Position numbers and translations under genes: made by a program
NCBI RefSeq assembly: GCF_009746625.1
Contig: NZ_VWXL01000052.1
Span: 62,001 to 126,000, forward strand
DNA from: Caproicibacter fermentans
GTDB taxonomy: Bacteria > Bacillota > Clostridia > Oscillospirales > Acutalibacteraceae
Direction: 5' to 3'
DNA length: 64,000 nt
In this document: positions 43,384 through 52,513 of the stretch, piece after piece
How the letters are laid out: every line of letters begins with the position of its first letter
Position numbering within the stretch: the stretch's first letter is position 1
Notes under the pieces: generated by a model
What the model saw: only the letters and a program-made list of their open reading frames with translations
Database searches by the model: none
What the model was told of the DNA's origin: nothing

Positions 43384-45021
43384 ATGATTGCTGAAAACAA
43401 GGCCCTGCAGCCTCAGGCCGTGGGAAAACCCGGAAGGAAAACCAAAGCTGCCGTTGCCGGCGCGCTGGTTTTGCTGATTGTCGCGGGCGCGGTGCTGGGA
43501 CGCAGTCTCTATTTAGGATATCAACATTCCAGGGAGGTATCCGCCGCGATCGACACCGACGCGTTCTATTCCGGAATTGTCGTTCAGGGCGTCGAACTGG
43601 GCGGGAAAAGCATGAGCGAGGCGCAAGCGGCCGTGGAAGCGGCCCTGTCCGGCGCGCAGAGCCCGGTGGAGCTGCGGATTGCCGGCGCAGGCAAAACCTG
43701 GCGGATTACGAATAAGAATCTGAAGTTTCAATATAATACGAATGATGTTCTGAAAGAGGCCTACGCCTGGGCGCGCAGCGGGGACCGGGAAGAGCGCTAC
43801 CGGCAGGTGCAAAGCCTGAAGACCTCGCCGAAAACCTATACGGTGACGGGCAAAGTGGAGGAATCGTCCCTCGAGTCCGCGTTGAACGCCGTCGCCGACG
43901 AAGTGGATACCGCCGCGCAGAACCCGCGTGTGACCGCTTTCAACACGGAGACAAAGCAGTTTTCGTTTGCAAACGGGAAAAACGGCGTTTCGGTCGACCG
44001 GGAAAAACTGCTCGCGGGGGCAAAATCCGTGCTGGAATCCGGCGGGGTGGGAACGGTTTCGCTTTCAACCGGGGAAGTCCCGTTTAAAGGCACGCTTGAC
44101 GACTTGAAAGCCCACATGAAATTGCTGGGAACTTTCAGCACGGTCAGTAAAAACAACGCGAACGGAACCTATAATATGACGAGAGCGCTCCTTTCCGCAA
44201 ACGGAGTCTGTGTGGAACCGGGGGCGACGTTCTCCTTTTTCGGCACCGCGGGAGAGTGCGGCCAGGCGCAGGGTTACAAGCAGGCCGGCGCGATCTTAAA
44301 CGGAAAGCTGGTTCAGGAATACGGCGGCGGCATCTGCCAGGCCTCCACCACCGTTTACGGCGCCGCGGTACGCGCCGGAATGAAAATCACCGAGCGGTAC
44401 AATCACTCCATCCCGTCCAGCTACTGCCCGATCGGGCAGGACGCGACCGTCAGCTACCCGGGTCTGGATTTTAAATTTACCAATCCGGCCGATTACCCCG
44501 TGTACCTGGTCACGTCCGTGAAAAACCGCGTGCTGACGGCGGCCGTCTACGGCTATCATCCGGACGGATACGACTCGGTCGACGTCGTTTCGCAGGTGAC
44601 CGATACCATTTCCGCCCCGACGCAGGCGCAGTATATTCTGGACCCGTCGCTGAATAAGGGCGTAATCAAGATGACCTCCAAGGCGCGCGCCGGATATAAG
44701 GTGAAGGCGCAGAGAATTTTTCGCAGGAACGGGACGTCGGTAAAAACCGAAGACCTGCCGTCCTCTTATTACCGGCCGCAGCCGGCCTATTATGCCTACG
44801 GCAAAGGGACCGACCTGACCCGCGAATCCGCGGCGCGGGGCGCTTCCTCGCAGCCGGCGGAATCCTCCAAACCCGCGTCCTCCCCGTCGCCCGCGGCGAA
44901 GGTTTCCTCCGCTCCGCCCGCTTCTTCCGCGCCGGCCGCCTCTTCGCCGGTTTCCGAAGATTCCGCCGCGGGCGCGGCGGCGAACGACGATGTTACCGCG
45001 CAGGGGGAACCCGCGGCGTGA
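43384..45021 (+). CDS. VanW family protein
   Basis: 545 residues, anchored outside. Basic N-terminus then one transmembrane helix (about 19-42). Two putative peptidoglycan-binding domains follow (about 55-250, repeats with GVELGGKSMSEAQAAVEAAL and GVSVDREKLLAGAKSVLESG). The VanW domain proper starts near 265: MTRALLSANGVCVEPGATFSFFGTAGECGQAQGYKQAGAILNGKLVQEYGGGICQASTTVYGAA. The last 75 residues are Ser/Pro/Ala-rich. VanW occurs in vancomycin-resistance and envelope loci; its activity is not settled. It is not evidence of a van cluster. Confidence 0.88.
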   Translation: MIAENKALQPQAVGKPGRKTKAAVAGALVLLIVAGAVLGRSLYLGYQHSREVSAAIDTDAFYSGIVVQGVELGGKSMSEAQAAVEAALSGAQSPVELRIAGAGKTWRITNKNLKFQYNTNDVLKEAYAWARSGDREERYRQVQSLKTSPKTYTVTGKVEESSLESALNAVADEVDTAAQNPRVTAFNTETKQFSFANGKNGVSVDREKLLAGAKSVLESGGVGTVSLSTGEVPFKGTLDDLKAHMKLLGTFSTVSKNNANGTYNMTRALLSANGVCVEPGATFSFFGTAGECGQAQGYKQAGAILNGKLVQEYGGGICQASTTVYGAAVRAGMKITERYNHSIPSSYCPIGQDATVSYPGLDFKFTNPADYPVYLVTSVKNRVLTAAVYGYHPDGYDSVDVVSQVTDTISAPTQAQYILDPSLNKGVIKMTSKARAGYKVKAQRIFRRNGTSVKTEDLPSSYYRPQPAYYAYGKGTDLTRESAARGASSQPAESSKPASSPSPAAKVSSAPPASSAPAASSPVSEDSAAGAAANDDVTAQGEPAA

Positions 45022-45198
45022 AACGGCGGAGAGACGCCGCGCCGCGCGAAAAACAACTTGACTTTTATGCCGCAATCTGCAAAAATGGTGATGACGGCAG
45101 GCTTGACTTTTTGAAGAGCCGGATGTGCCGTTTTTTAGACTTCACAACAAGCGGAACCGCGCCTGCGGAAAACGCTGTCTTGGAAAGGAAGAACCGAT

Positions 45199-46179
45199 TT
45201 GACTGAGACGCATACGCCGGTAATCAGTGTTGTGATACCTGTTTACAATGTTGAAAAATACGTGGGAAAATGCCTTCTGTCTCTGGAGGAGCAGACCTTT
45301 GGGGATTTTGAAATTATCGCCGTCAACGACGGCTCCACGGACGGCTCCCTCGAGATTCTGCGCCATTTTGAAGAAAAATATGACAATATTACGATCATTG
45401 ACCAGAAAAACGAGGGAATGTCCCAGGCAAGAAACGCCGGAATGGCCCTCGCGCGGGGGGAATACCTGACCTTTGTCGACAGCGACGACTATGTCGCGCC
45501 GACTTTTCTGGAGGAACTGCATGACGCGTGCGTGAATTACGGCGCGGATATTTCCTGCTGTTATTATTATTACCATTTTATCGACAGTGATTTTCTGTTT
45601 GAATATCCCTTTCGCTGCAAGGGCGTCTTTAACCGCACGCAGGCCATGAATAAGCTATTGCGCGACGTGCAGATTCAAAGCCTGGTGTGGAACAAGCTGT
45701 ACCGCCGCAGCCTGTTTACGGATTACGGCATCACCTTTCCCACCATGTGCTTCGAGGACATGGCCACCGCAAACAAGGTGTTTGCCCACGCGGACCGGGT
45801 CGTCGTTCTGGACCGGCCCCTTTATTACTACAATCAGCACTCCATGAGCACGCTCGCGACCATGAACGCGAATAAGATCAACGACTTTATCCGCGCGATC
45901 GCAATGGTCCGGATTTCCCTTGAAAAAAACGGACTGTTTGAAAAATATAAAAAAAGTTATCTTGCGCTGACCAGAAAAACCTGCAACTGCTGTTATTTAT
46001 ATGTATTAAAAATGCATGGCGAGAAAAAATGTATGCGTGGGTGTATGACGAACATGCGGCAGATTTCCAAAGCGATGCGGGTCTATTCCGCGGATAAGAT
46101 CAGTTCCAAGGCACTGTGCGAATTTTCGGAAGTGGTTGCCTCGCCGGAAAAGCTGGAGGAAAACTACTCGGTTCGATAG
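45199..46179 (+). CDS. glycosyltransferase family 2
   Basis: 326 residues. ISVVIPVYNVEKYVGKCLLSLEEQTFGDFEIIAVNDGSTDGSLEIL (GT-A fold nucleotide-binding), then LTFVDSDDYVAP with the DXD metal motif. The C-terminal half (RKTCNCCYLYVLKMHGEKKCMRG) is Cys-rich and basic. Substrate unknown, probably an envelope polysaccharide or wall sugar. TTG start at 45199, 6-8 bases after AAAGGAAG. Confidence 0.9.
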   Translation: MTETHTPVISVVIPVYNVEKYVGKCLLSLEEQTFGDFEIIAVNDGSTDGSLEILRHFEEKYDNITIIDQKNEGMSQARNAGMALARGEYLTFVDSDDYVAPTFLEELHDACVNYGADISCCYYYYHFIDSDFLFEYPFRCKGVFNRTQAMNKLLRDVQIQSLVWNKLYRRSLFTDYGITFPTMCFEDMATANKVFAHADRVVVLDRPLYYYNQHSMSTLATMNANKINDFIRAIAMVRISLEKNGLFEKYKKSYLALTRKTCNCCYLYVLKMHGEKKCMRGCMTNMRQISKAMRVYSADKISSKALCEFSEVVASPEKLEENYSVR

Positions 46180-46213
46180 TCTGCGGCGGGAACGTAAACG
46201 AGGTGAGCGACGG

Positions 46214-47341
46214 GTGCCGTCGGAACGGTTGGTGGAAGAAAATACAAAACGGCGAAAGATCTTTCAGGCGGCGCTGTTTGCGCTGACGCTGGGGATGCTG
46301 GTCTATTTCTGCGTTTCCGGAAACAACCTTGCCGTTTTGATTCAAAGTCTGCCGAACATCAGCCTTTTCTGGATGCTCTGCGCCGCTGCGAGCGTTTTCC
46401 TGAACTGGATGATGGACAGCCTGATCATTCACACCCTGATTTTTCATACCAGCGGCGGCCGGTACGGATTCGGCAGCGCGTTTCGGGTTACGATGGTGGG
46501 GCAGTACTTTAACTCTATCACGCCCTACGCGCTGGCGGGCCAGCCCATGCAGTTTCTCGCGCTGACCGGGCAGGGAATTTCCACCGGGGTCGCCGTTTCG
46601 ACGCTGGTCAAAAAATTTCTGGCGTACCAGACCTCCCTTACCGTGTATTCCCTGCTGGTCATTCTGGTGAAATACAAGTTTTTTCAGAGCAGGATTCAGG
46701 GCTTTATGGCGCTGGCGTTCGTCGGATTTCTGTATCAGGCCGCCCTGGTCGTCGCGCTGGTTCTGTTTTCCTACAGTCCGGGGTTCACCACAAAACTCAT
46801 CCGCGGCGCCGTGTGGGTCCTGACCCGGGTTCACCTGGTGAAAAAGCCGCGGGAAACGGGAGAAAAGGTGAAGGGCCAGCTGGAGTTTTTTCTGGAAAAC
46901 AACCGTGCCCTTCAGGGAAAGCGTTCGCTCGGCGTTAAAATATACGGCTTTACGGTCATTCAGCTGACGGCGCTTTTTCTGGTGCCTTTTTTTATTTATA
47001 AGGCCTTTCACAACCCCGGCGCTCCCGTCGTCGATATGATTTCGGCGCAGAGCTTCGTCACCATGATTTCCGGCTACACCCCGCTGCCCGGCGCGGCGGG
47101 TGCGGCCGAGGGGAGCTTTCTCGTGATTTTCCAGATGTTTTTCGCGCCGGGGATCATTCAGCAGGCGATGCTCTTGTGGCGCCTGCTTGCCTATTATTCC
47201 TGCATTGTGGTCGGGGCGTTTTTCGCGGTTCCGGAGCGCAGGCGGGCCGGCATGAAATCCGCGCGCGCGGCGAACGCGGCGGAGCCGCCGGTTCGCGAAG
47301 CCGGGCAGGCGGCAAACAGCGGAGGAATCAAACATGAATGA
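46214..47341 (+). CDS. flippase-like/LPG-synthase TM-domain protein (UPF0104)
   Basis: 375 residues with about eight transmembrane segments. The block GQYFNSITPYALAGQPMQFLALTGQGISTGVAVSTLVKKFLAYQ and later MISGYTPLPGAAGAAEGSFLVIF are the lysylphosphatidylglycerol-synthase transmembrane signature (AglD/YbhN family), without the catalytic DUF2156 domain. Probably moves or flips lipids. GTG 46214 follows GAGGTGA. Its end overlaps nadE by 8 bases. Confidence 0.85.
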   Translation: MPSERLVEENTKRRKIFQAALFALTLGMLVYFCVSGNNLAVLIQSLPNISLFWMLCAAASVFLNWMMDSLIIHTLIFHTSGGRYGFGSAFRVTMVGQYFNSITPYALAGQPMQFLALTGQGISTGVAVSTLVKKFLAYQTSLTVYSLLVILVKYKFFQSRIQGFMALAFVGFLYQAALVVALVLFSYSPGFTTKLIRGAVWVLTRVHLVKKPRETGEKVKGQLEFFLENNRALQGKRSLGVKIYGFTVIQLTALFLVPFFIYKAFHNPGAPVVDMISAQSFVTMISGYTPLPGAAGAAEGSFLVIFQMFFAPGIIQQAMLLWRLLAYYSCIVVGAFFAVPERRRAGMKSARAANAAEPPVREAGQAANSGGIKHE

Positions 47342-49235
47342 CGGTTTTTTAAAAATTGCGGCGGCCACTCCGGAAATCCGGGTGGCCGACTGCCGGTATA
47401 ATCTTGAGTCGGTCTGGTCTCTGATGCAGGAATGCGAAAAGCGCGGCGTCGCCGCGGCCGCGTTTCCGGAGCTCTGCCTGACGGGCTACACCTGCGGCGA
47501 CCTGTTCCGCGACCGGACGCTGATTTCCGGCGCGGAATCGGCCCTTGCCGAGCTGCTGGCCCGGTCGCAGAGGCTCAATCTGCTCACGCTGGTCGGACTT
47601 CCGGCCGCGGTCGGCGCGGATCTTTACAACTGCGCGGCGGTCTTCTGCCGCGGCGAGCTTCTGGGGCTGGTGCCGAAAACGAACCTGCCGAACTACACCG
47701 AATTTTACGAAGCGAGGTATTTTACGCCCGGCCCGGATTATCGGCAGGCAACCCTCTGCGGGCGGGAGGTTCCGCTCGGGCGGGATCTTGTGTTCCGCTG
47801 CGGCAGCGTGCCCGGCTTTTCGGTCGGCGCCGAAATCTGCGAGGACCTGTGGGTCCCCTGCCCGCCGTCGGTGCATTTGGCGCAGAGCGGCGCGACGGTG
47901 ATTTTCAATCTTTCCGCAAGCGATGAAATCATCGGCAAAGCCTCTTACCGCCGCGACCTGGTGCGGATGCAGTCCGGGCACCTGGTCTGCGCTTACTGCT
48001 ACGCGGACGCGGGCGAGGGCGAATCCTCGACCGATCTGATCTACGCCGGGCACAGCGTCATTGCCGAAAACGGGACGGTGCTTGCGGAATCGGAACAGTT
48101 CACGACCGGCCTGACCACGGCGGACGTGGATTTGGAGCGCCTTTCTCAGGAACGCCTGCGCATGACGACCTGGCGCAACGAGGGAGCCGCCCATGAAATC
48201 GAATTTTCCATTGAAATGCCGGAATTTAAGCTGGAGCGGAAATTCCCCGCGACGCCGTTTGTTCCGGACGACGTTCGCGACCTTGCGGAACGCTGCGAAA
48301 TGATCCTGAACCTGCAGGCCGCCGGGCTGAAGACCAGGCTCAGGCACACCGGCTCCAAGTGCGCCGTGATCGGCGTTTCCGGCGGGCTGGACTCCACCCT
48401 TGCCCTGCTGGTCGTCGCGCGGGCGTTCGATTTGCTGGGCATGGACCATAAGGGAATTCTGGCCGTGACGATGCCGGGCTTCGGCACCACCGGCCGAACC
48501 CGCGGTAACGCGCAGAAGCTGGCGGAGTTTTTAAACGCGCGGTTTCTGGAGGTGCCGATCGGCGACTCGGTTTCAAGGCACTTTCAGGACATCGGGCACG
48601 ACCCGGAAAACCGGGACGTCACCTATGAAAATGCGCAGGCGCGCGAGCGCACGCAGGTTCTGATGGACCTTGCCAACCAGCACGGGGGGCTGGTGATCGG
48701 CACGGGCGATTTGTCGGAGCTGGCGCTCGGCTGGGCAACCTACAACGGGGACATCATGTCGATGTACGGGGTGAACTGTTCGATTCCGAAGACGCTGGTG
48801 CGGCACCTGGTGCACCACGCGGCGGTGACCGGCCCGGAGGAGCTTCGCGCTTTGCTGGAGGACGTTCTCGATACTCCCGTCAGCCCGGAGCTGCTTCCGC
48901 CGGAGGAAAACGGGGAAATCGCCCAGAAGACGGAGCACATCGTCGGCCCGTACGAGCTGCACGATTTCTTCCTGTACTACATGATGCGCTTCGGTTTCAC
49001 GCCGGGAAAAATTTACCGCATGGCGCTTTCCGCGTTTGAGGGGCGGTATGACGGAGCAACGGTGAAAAAGTGGCTGGGCGAATTTTACCGCCGCTTTTTC
49101 ACGAACCAGTTTAAGCGTTCCGCCCTGCCGGACGGGCCGAAGGTCGGCTCTGTTTCGCTGTCTCAGCGCGGCGACTGGCGCATGCCGAGCGACGCCTCCG
49201 CGGCGCTTTGGAGCAAGGAAATCGAGAGGCTCTGA
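47334..49235 (+). CDS. nadE: glutamine-dependent NAD(+) synthase
   Basis: Last step of NAD synthesis, with ammonia channelled from glutamine. 633 residues. The N-terminal nitrilase-type glutaminase (about 1-290) has the Glu in FPELCLTGYTC, Lys in PKTNLPNYTEFYE and Cys in GAEICEDLW. The C-terminal synthetase (about 330-633) has the ATP-binding PP loop GVSGGLDSTLALL, GTGDLSELALGWATYNGD and EHIVGPYELHDFFLYYMMR. Translationally coupled to the upstream membrane protein. Confidence 0.97.
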   Translation: MNDGFLKIAAATPEIRVADCRYNLESVWSLMQECEKRGVAAAAFPELCLTGYTCGDLFRDRTLISGAESALAELLARSQRLNLLTLVGLPAAVGADLYNCAAVFCRGELLGLVPKTNLPNYTEFYEARYFTPGPDYRQATLCGREVPLGRDLVFRCGSVPGFSVGAEICEDLWVPCPPSVHLAQSGATVIFNLSASDEIIGKASYRRDLVRMQSGHLVCAYCYADAGEGESSTDLIYAGHSVIAENGTVLAESEQFTTGLTTADVDLERLSQERLRMTTWRNEGAAHEIEFSIEMPEFKLERKFPATPFVPDDVRDLAERCEMILNLQAAGLKTRLRHTGSKCAVIGVSGGLDSTLALLVVARAFDLLGMDHKGILAVTMPGFGTTGRTRGNAQKLAEFLNARFLEVPIGDSVSRHFQDIGHDPENRDVTYENAQARERTQVLMDLANQHGGLVIGTGDLSELALGWATYNGDIMSMYGVNCSIPKTLVRHLVHHAAVTGPEELRALLEDVLDTPVSPELLPPEENGEIAQKTEHIVGPYELHDFFLYYMMRFGFTPGKIYRMALSAFEGRYDGATVKKWLGEFYRRFFTNQFKRSALPDGPKVGSVSLSQRGDWRMPSDASAALWSKEIERL

Positions 49236-49315
49236 GCCTTTCTTTCCGGGGAGACGAAACCGTCTGTGCTTTCCTTTGTTCCGCGGCCGCTTCGGTTTTT
49301 AACGCCGAAAATCAC

Positions 49316-49344
49316 TTGACAAACTAAATTCCGCTTGGTATACT
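49316..49344 (+). promoter_or_regulatory. consensus promoter of the AGCS symporter
   Basis: TTGACA, exact 17-base spacer, TATACT. A perfect 12-base palindrome ACTTAATTAAGT (49342-49353) overlaps the -10 box, and AACTAAA/TTTAGTT inverted repeats flank it, a plausible operator. Confidence 0.85.
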
Positions 49345-49411
49345 TAATTAAGTTTAGTTCCAAAGGCGGAATGACAACTCTTTGGAGCAATGCCTTTTTG
49401 GAGGAACAATC

Positions 49412-49446
49412 AGAGGAATCCGATGAAATATTCGGGTTCCTTTTTC
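49412..49446 (+). terminator. attenuator-like terminator in the symporter leader
   Basis: AGGAATCCGA pairs with TCGGGTTCCT (one wobble) followed by five T, about 60 bases after the predicted transcript start and 130 bases before the gene. An AAAGGC/GCCTTT stem with TTTTT follows the promoter more closely (49361-49398). The 49236-49577 gap holds only this leader. Confidence 0.55.
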
Positions 49447-49577
49447 TTTTCCTGCGCGGAATGGAAATGGTTCGCCGGGGGAACGAAAGCGGTGAGGCCG
49501 GCGCGGTTTTGCCGGGGAAAGACGGAGCGCCCGGGGCGGCTCCGGACGCAAATCAGCCGGAAAAGGAGTCTGATGAA

Positions 49578-51008
49578 ATGGAAAACGTAAATGCCTGGAT
49601 TGAAAAAATTGACGGATGGGTCTGGGGGCTGCCGCTGATCGCGATGATCCTGATCCTTGGGATTCTGCTGACGGTGCGGCTGCGCGCCGTTCAGATCCGG
49701 GAGATGCCGAACGCGTTCCGCTTCATGCGCAGCAGCGGGGACGGGGCCGCGGGGGAAGTGAGCAGCTTTGCGGCGCTCTGCACAGCCCTTTCCGCGACCG
49801 TGGGCACCGGCAATATTGTCGGCGTTGCGACGGCCATCAGCGTCGGGGGGCCGGGCGCGCTGTTCTGGATGATTCTGACCGCGTGCTTCGGCATGGCGAC
49901 AAAGTATTCGGAGGCGACGCTCGCCGTCAAGTACCGCGATGTGGATGAGGACGGGCATGTTCTGGGCGGGACCTTCTACTACATCGAGCGCGGCATGCGG
50001 GAGCGGTTCCACATCAGCTTTCGCTGGCTTGCGAAGCTGTTCGCGTTTTTCGGCGCGGCAGCCGGCCTGCTCGGCATCGGCACCATGACGCAGATCAACG
50101 GCATCACCAGTGCGGTGCAGGATTTCGCCGATCCGCAGCAGGCGCACACCATTACGATTTTCGGAATGAAATACACCTGTGCGCTCGTGATTACCGCCGT
50201 GGTCGTCACAGCGCTGACCGCTCTGGTCATCGTGGGCGGGATCCGGCGCATCTCCAGCGTGGCGCAGGTCGTGGTGCCGTTTATGTTCGTGGTTTATGTG
50301 GCCTGCGGGATTTACCTGCTGATCTATAACGCGGGCCGTCTGCCCGAGGCGTTCGGAGCGATTTTCTCCGGCGCGTTCCGCGGCACGGCGGCGGTCGGCG
50401 GCTTTGCGGGCGCGGCGGTTTCGGCTGCGATCCAGAAGGGGATTTCCCGCGGAATCTTCTCCAACGAGGCGGGCCTCGGCAGCGCGCCGATTGCGGCGGC
50501 CGCCGGGCAGGTGGACTGGGCCGCTCAGCAGGGCCTGGTTTCCATGCTCGGGACCTTTTTCGACACCATCATTATCTGCAACATCACGGGCCTTTGCATC
50601 ATCGCTTCGGACGCGTGGAAGGTTCCGGGGCTGGAGGGCGTCCAGATTACCGCAGACGCGTTTCGGAAAGGGTTCTTCTTCGCGCCGCGCGTCGGCGAGT
50701 TCATCATCATGGCCTGCCTGGTCCTGTTTGCCTTTACGACCATCCTCGGCTGGAATTACTACGGCTCCCGCTGCGTTGAGTATCTTTGCAACAAAAACAT
50801 GGGCGCGGTCAAGGTTTACGGCTGGCTGTGGGTCCTCGCCGTTCTGGCCGGCCCGTTCCTGACGGTCAGCGCCGTGTGGAACATCGCGGATATCCTGAAC
50901 GGCCTGATGGCGTTCCCCAACCTGATCGCCCTGTTTTGCCTGAGCGGCGTGGTCGCGCGCGAAACGGACAAATTCCTCGACCACATGAGAAAGCATCCGG
51001 TGAAATGA
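49578..51008 (+). CDS. sodium:amino-acid (alanine/glycine) symporter, AGCS family
   Basis: 476 residues, about ten transmembrane segments. SATVGTGNIVGVATAISVGGPGALFWMILTACFGMATKYSEATLAVKYR and the substrate-site block KGISRGIFSNEAGLGSAPIAAAA are AGCS signatures. Imports alanine, glycine or D-alanine with Na+. ATG 49578 chosen: 9 bases after AAAAGGAG. The frame is open upstream to 49335, but that part is Glu/Gly-rich without family similarity and covers the leader hairpins. Confidence 0.93.
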   Translation: MENVNAWIEKIDGWVWGLPLIAMILILGILLTVRLRAVQIREMPNAFRFMRSSGDGAAGEVSSFAALCTALSATVGTGNIVGVATAISVGGPGALFWMILTACFGMATKYSEATLAVKYRDVDEDGHVLGGTFYYIERGMRERFHISFRWLAKLFAFFGAAAGLLGIGTMTQINGITSAVQDFADPQQAHTITIFGMKYTCALVITAVVVTALTALVIVGGIRRISSVAQVVVPFMFVVYVACGIYLLIYNAGRLPEAFGAIFSGAFRGTAAVGGFAGAAVSAAIQKGISRGIFSNEAGLGSAPIAAAAGQVDWAAQQGLVSMLGTFFDTIIICNITGLCIIASDAWKVPGLEGVQITADAFRKGFFFAPRVGEFIIMACLVLFAFTTILGWNYYGSRCVEYLCNKNMGAVKVYGWLWVLAVLAGPFLTVSAVWNIADILNGLMAFPNLIALFCLSGVVARETDKFLDHMRKHPVK

Positions 51009-51015
51009 CCGCGGA

Positions 51016-51044
51016 TTGACTCTTCCTTCGGGGCATGTTAAAAT
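51016..51044 (+). promoter_or_regulatory. promoter of the HAD gene at 51108
   Basis: TTGACT, 17-base spacer, TAAAAT. Confidence 0.6.
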
Positions 51045-51055
51045 GAGAACAGATC

Positions 51056-51085
51056 GGCGCCGGAGGGAAAGCCCCCGGCGCTTTT
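51056..51085 (+). terminator. GC-rich hairpin after the symporter
   Basis: GCGCCGGAGG and CCCCCGGCGC (one mismatch) with TTTT. It lies in the leader of the HAD gene, so either a terminator for the symporter or a 5' structure of the HAD mRNA. Confidence 0.5.
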
Positions 51086-51107
51086 GCGTGGGAAAAGGAG
51101 AACGGAA

Positions 51108-51776
51108 ATGGAAAAATATACCGCGGCGGTTTTTGACCTGGACGGAACGCTGCTCGATTCGCTGACCGTGTGGAGCCGGGTGGACCGGGACTTTCTGCGG
51201 TGCAGGGGCCTTGAGATACCGCCGGATTATACCGAAACGGTATCCGCGATGAGCTTTACCGAGGCGGCGCGCTATACCATCGGCAGGTTCGCCCTGCCGG
51301 AAGCGCCGGAGGAGCTCATCCGCGAATGGAACGGCATGGTCGCGCGGGAATACGCGCATCATATCGCGCTGAAGCCCGGCGCGCGGGAATGCCTGCGCTT
51401 TCTGGGGGAACGCGGGGTCAGGCTCGGCGTGGCGACCGCGCTGCCGGAAGAGCTGTACGGTCCGGCGCTGAAGCATAATGGAATCCACGCCCTCTTCGGC
51501 GCGTTTGCCTCCGTGACGGAAACCGCCCGGGGAAAGGGATTCCCGGACGTTTACCTGCTGTGCGCCGAACGGCTCGGCGTTACGCCCGGTTCCTGCGCGG
51601 TTTTTGAGGACGTGCTGCCCGGCCTGATCGGGGCGAAGGCGGCGGGGATGGCCGCGGTCGGCGTGTACGATGAAAATTCCAATCTCTGCGAAAAGGACGC
51701 GCTTTCCGTCGGCGACGGATATGTCCGCAGCCTGATGGAGCTGGTGGAAGAAAAATTTTATCGGAAGTTCTTCTGA
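51108..51776 (+). CDS. HAD phosphatase (beta-phosphoglucomutase-like)
   Basis: 222 residues. Motif I FDLDGTLLDSLTVWSRVD (residues 8-25), motif II GVATALPEEL, motif III/IV CAVFEDVLPGLIGAKAAGMAAVGVYDE. Cap helix between I and II (LRCRGLEIPPDYTETVSAM). Sugar-phosphate phosphatase or mutase subgroup; substrate unknown. ATG 51108 after AAAAGGAGAA. Confidence 0.88.
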   Translation: MEKYTAAVFDLDGTLLDSLTVWSRVDRDFLRCRGLEIPPDYTETVSAMSFTEAARYTIGRFALPEAPEELIREWNGMVAREYAHHIALKPGARECLRFLGERGVRLGVATALPEELYGPALKHNGIHALFGAFASVTETARGKGFPDVYLLCAERLGVTPGSCAVFEDVLPGLIGAKAAGMAAVGVYDENSNLCEKDALSVGDGYVRSLMELVEEKFYRKFF

Positions 51777-51781
51777 GTCTA

Positions 51782-51851
51782 TTTACTTTGCCGATAAAAT
51801 TGATTATAATACGAAATTAATTCCCGCAATCCAACGAAGGATCTGCGGGAA
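51782..51851 (+). promoter_or_regulatory. promoter and leader hairpin of the methyltransferase
   Basis: TTTACT (51782-51787), 17-base spacer, TATAAT (51805-51810). The leader contains TTCCCGCA/TGCGGGAA (51821-51851) with an inner ATCC/GGAT pair, a stable hairpin just ahead of the start. Confidence 0.6.
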
Positions 51852-51873
51852 ACCCATTTTTACAGGGAAGCCG

Positions 51874-52458
51874 GTGTCATGGATGGATGAAAAAAGAACG
51901 GCGGCACGGACCGGCCCGCGGTCGGCGGAGCGGGTGCGGATCGCCGGGCTGCTGCTGCAGAGGACCGGCCCGCTCGAATTCCGGTCGGTTCTCGACGTCG
52001 GGTGCCGGCGCGGAGAGCTTTTGGAGCTGCTTCTTGCGGAACATCCCGGAATCCGCGCCTGCGGGATCGATCTGTCGGAGCGGCGGATCAAAGCGGCGGC
52101 GGAGCGGCTTGGCGGACGCGCGCAGGTAACGGTCGGCGACGCGGAAAACCTGCCGTATCCGGACGCGTCGTTCGACCTGCTGATTTGCGGCAACCCGATC
52201 CGCCGATGCCAAACCCCCGCGCGGGCGGTCAACCAGTTTTACCGGGTGCTGAGAAAGGACGGAACGCTGATCCTGTTCGGATACGGGAGGACGCCGGCCG
52301 GACTGACCCTTGCGCGGGTGGTCGCGCGCTACGGAGGGGAATCCGGCGGAACGTGCTCCGCAAAAGAAATCCGTGCTATTTTGGAGCGTTCGGCGTTCCG
52401 GAACGTCGAATGGGAATCCCCGATTAAGAACGTGTACCTCGCGGCGGGTAAAAAGTAA
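51874..52458 (+). CDS. class I SAM-dependent methyltransferase
   Basis: 194 residues. SAM motif I VLDVGCRRGELLELL (residues 40-54), acidic loop ACGIDLSERRIKAAAE, motif IV FDLLICGNPI, then FYRVLRKDGTLILFG. UbiE/Methyltransf_11 type; acceptor unknown. GTG 51874 follows AGGGA; ATG 51883 is an alternative. Confidence 0.88.
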   Translation: MSWMDEKRTAARTGPRSAERVRIAGLLLQRTGPLEFRSVLDVGCRRGELLELLLAEHPGIRACGIDLSERRIKAAAERLGGRAQVTVGDAENLPYPDASFDLLICGNPIRRCQTPARAVNQFYRVLRKDGTLILFGYGRTPAGLTLARVVARYGGESGGTCSAKEIRAILERSAFRNVEWESPIKNVYLAAGKK

Positions 52459-52473
52459 CGGCCGAACGGAAAA

Positions 52474-52503
52474 AACGGCGCGCGGTTGATTCCGCGCGCC
52501 GTT
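52474..52503 (-). terminator. terminator of the HD gene
   Basis: AACGGCGCGCGG and its complement form a 12-bp perfect stem. On the minus strand it is followed by TTTTTTCC and lies 11 bases beyond the HD gene stop. Confidence 0.85.
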
Positions 52504-52513
52504 GGTCCGGTGC

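Noticed and set aside
43384-45021. VanW as a sign of vancomycin resistance.
   Set aside because: No vanR, vanS, vanH, vanA/B or vanX nearby; VanW-domain proteins are common in Clostridia without resistance.
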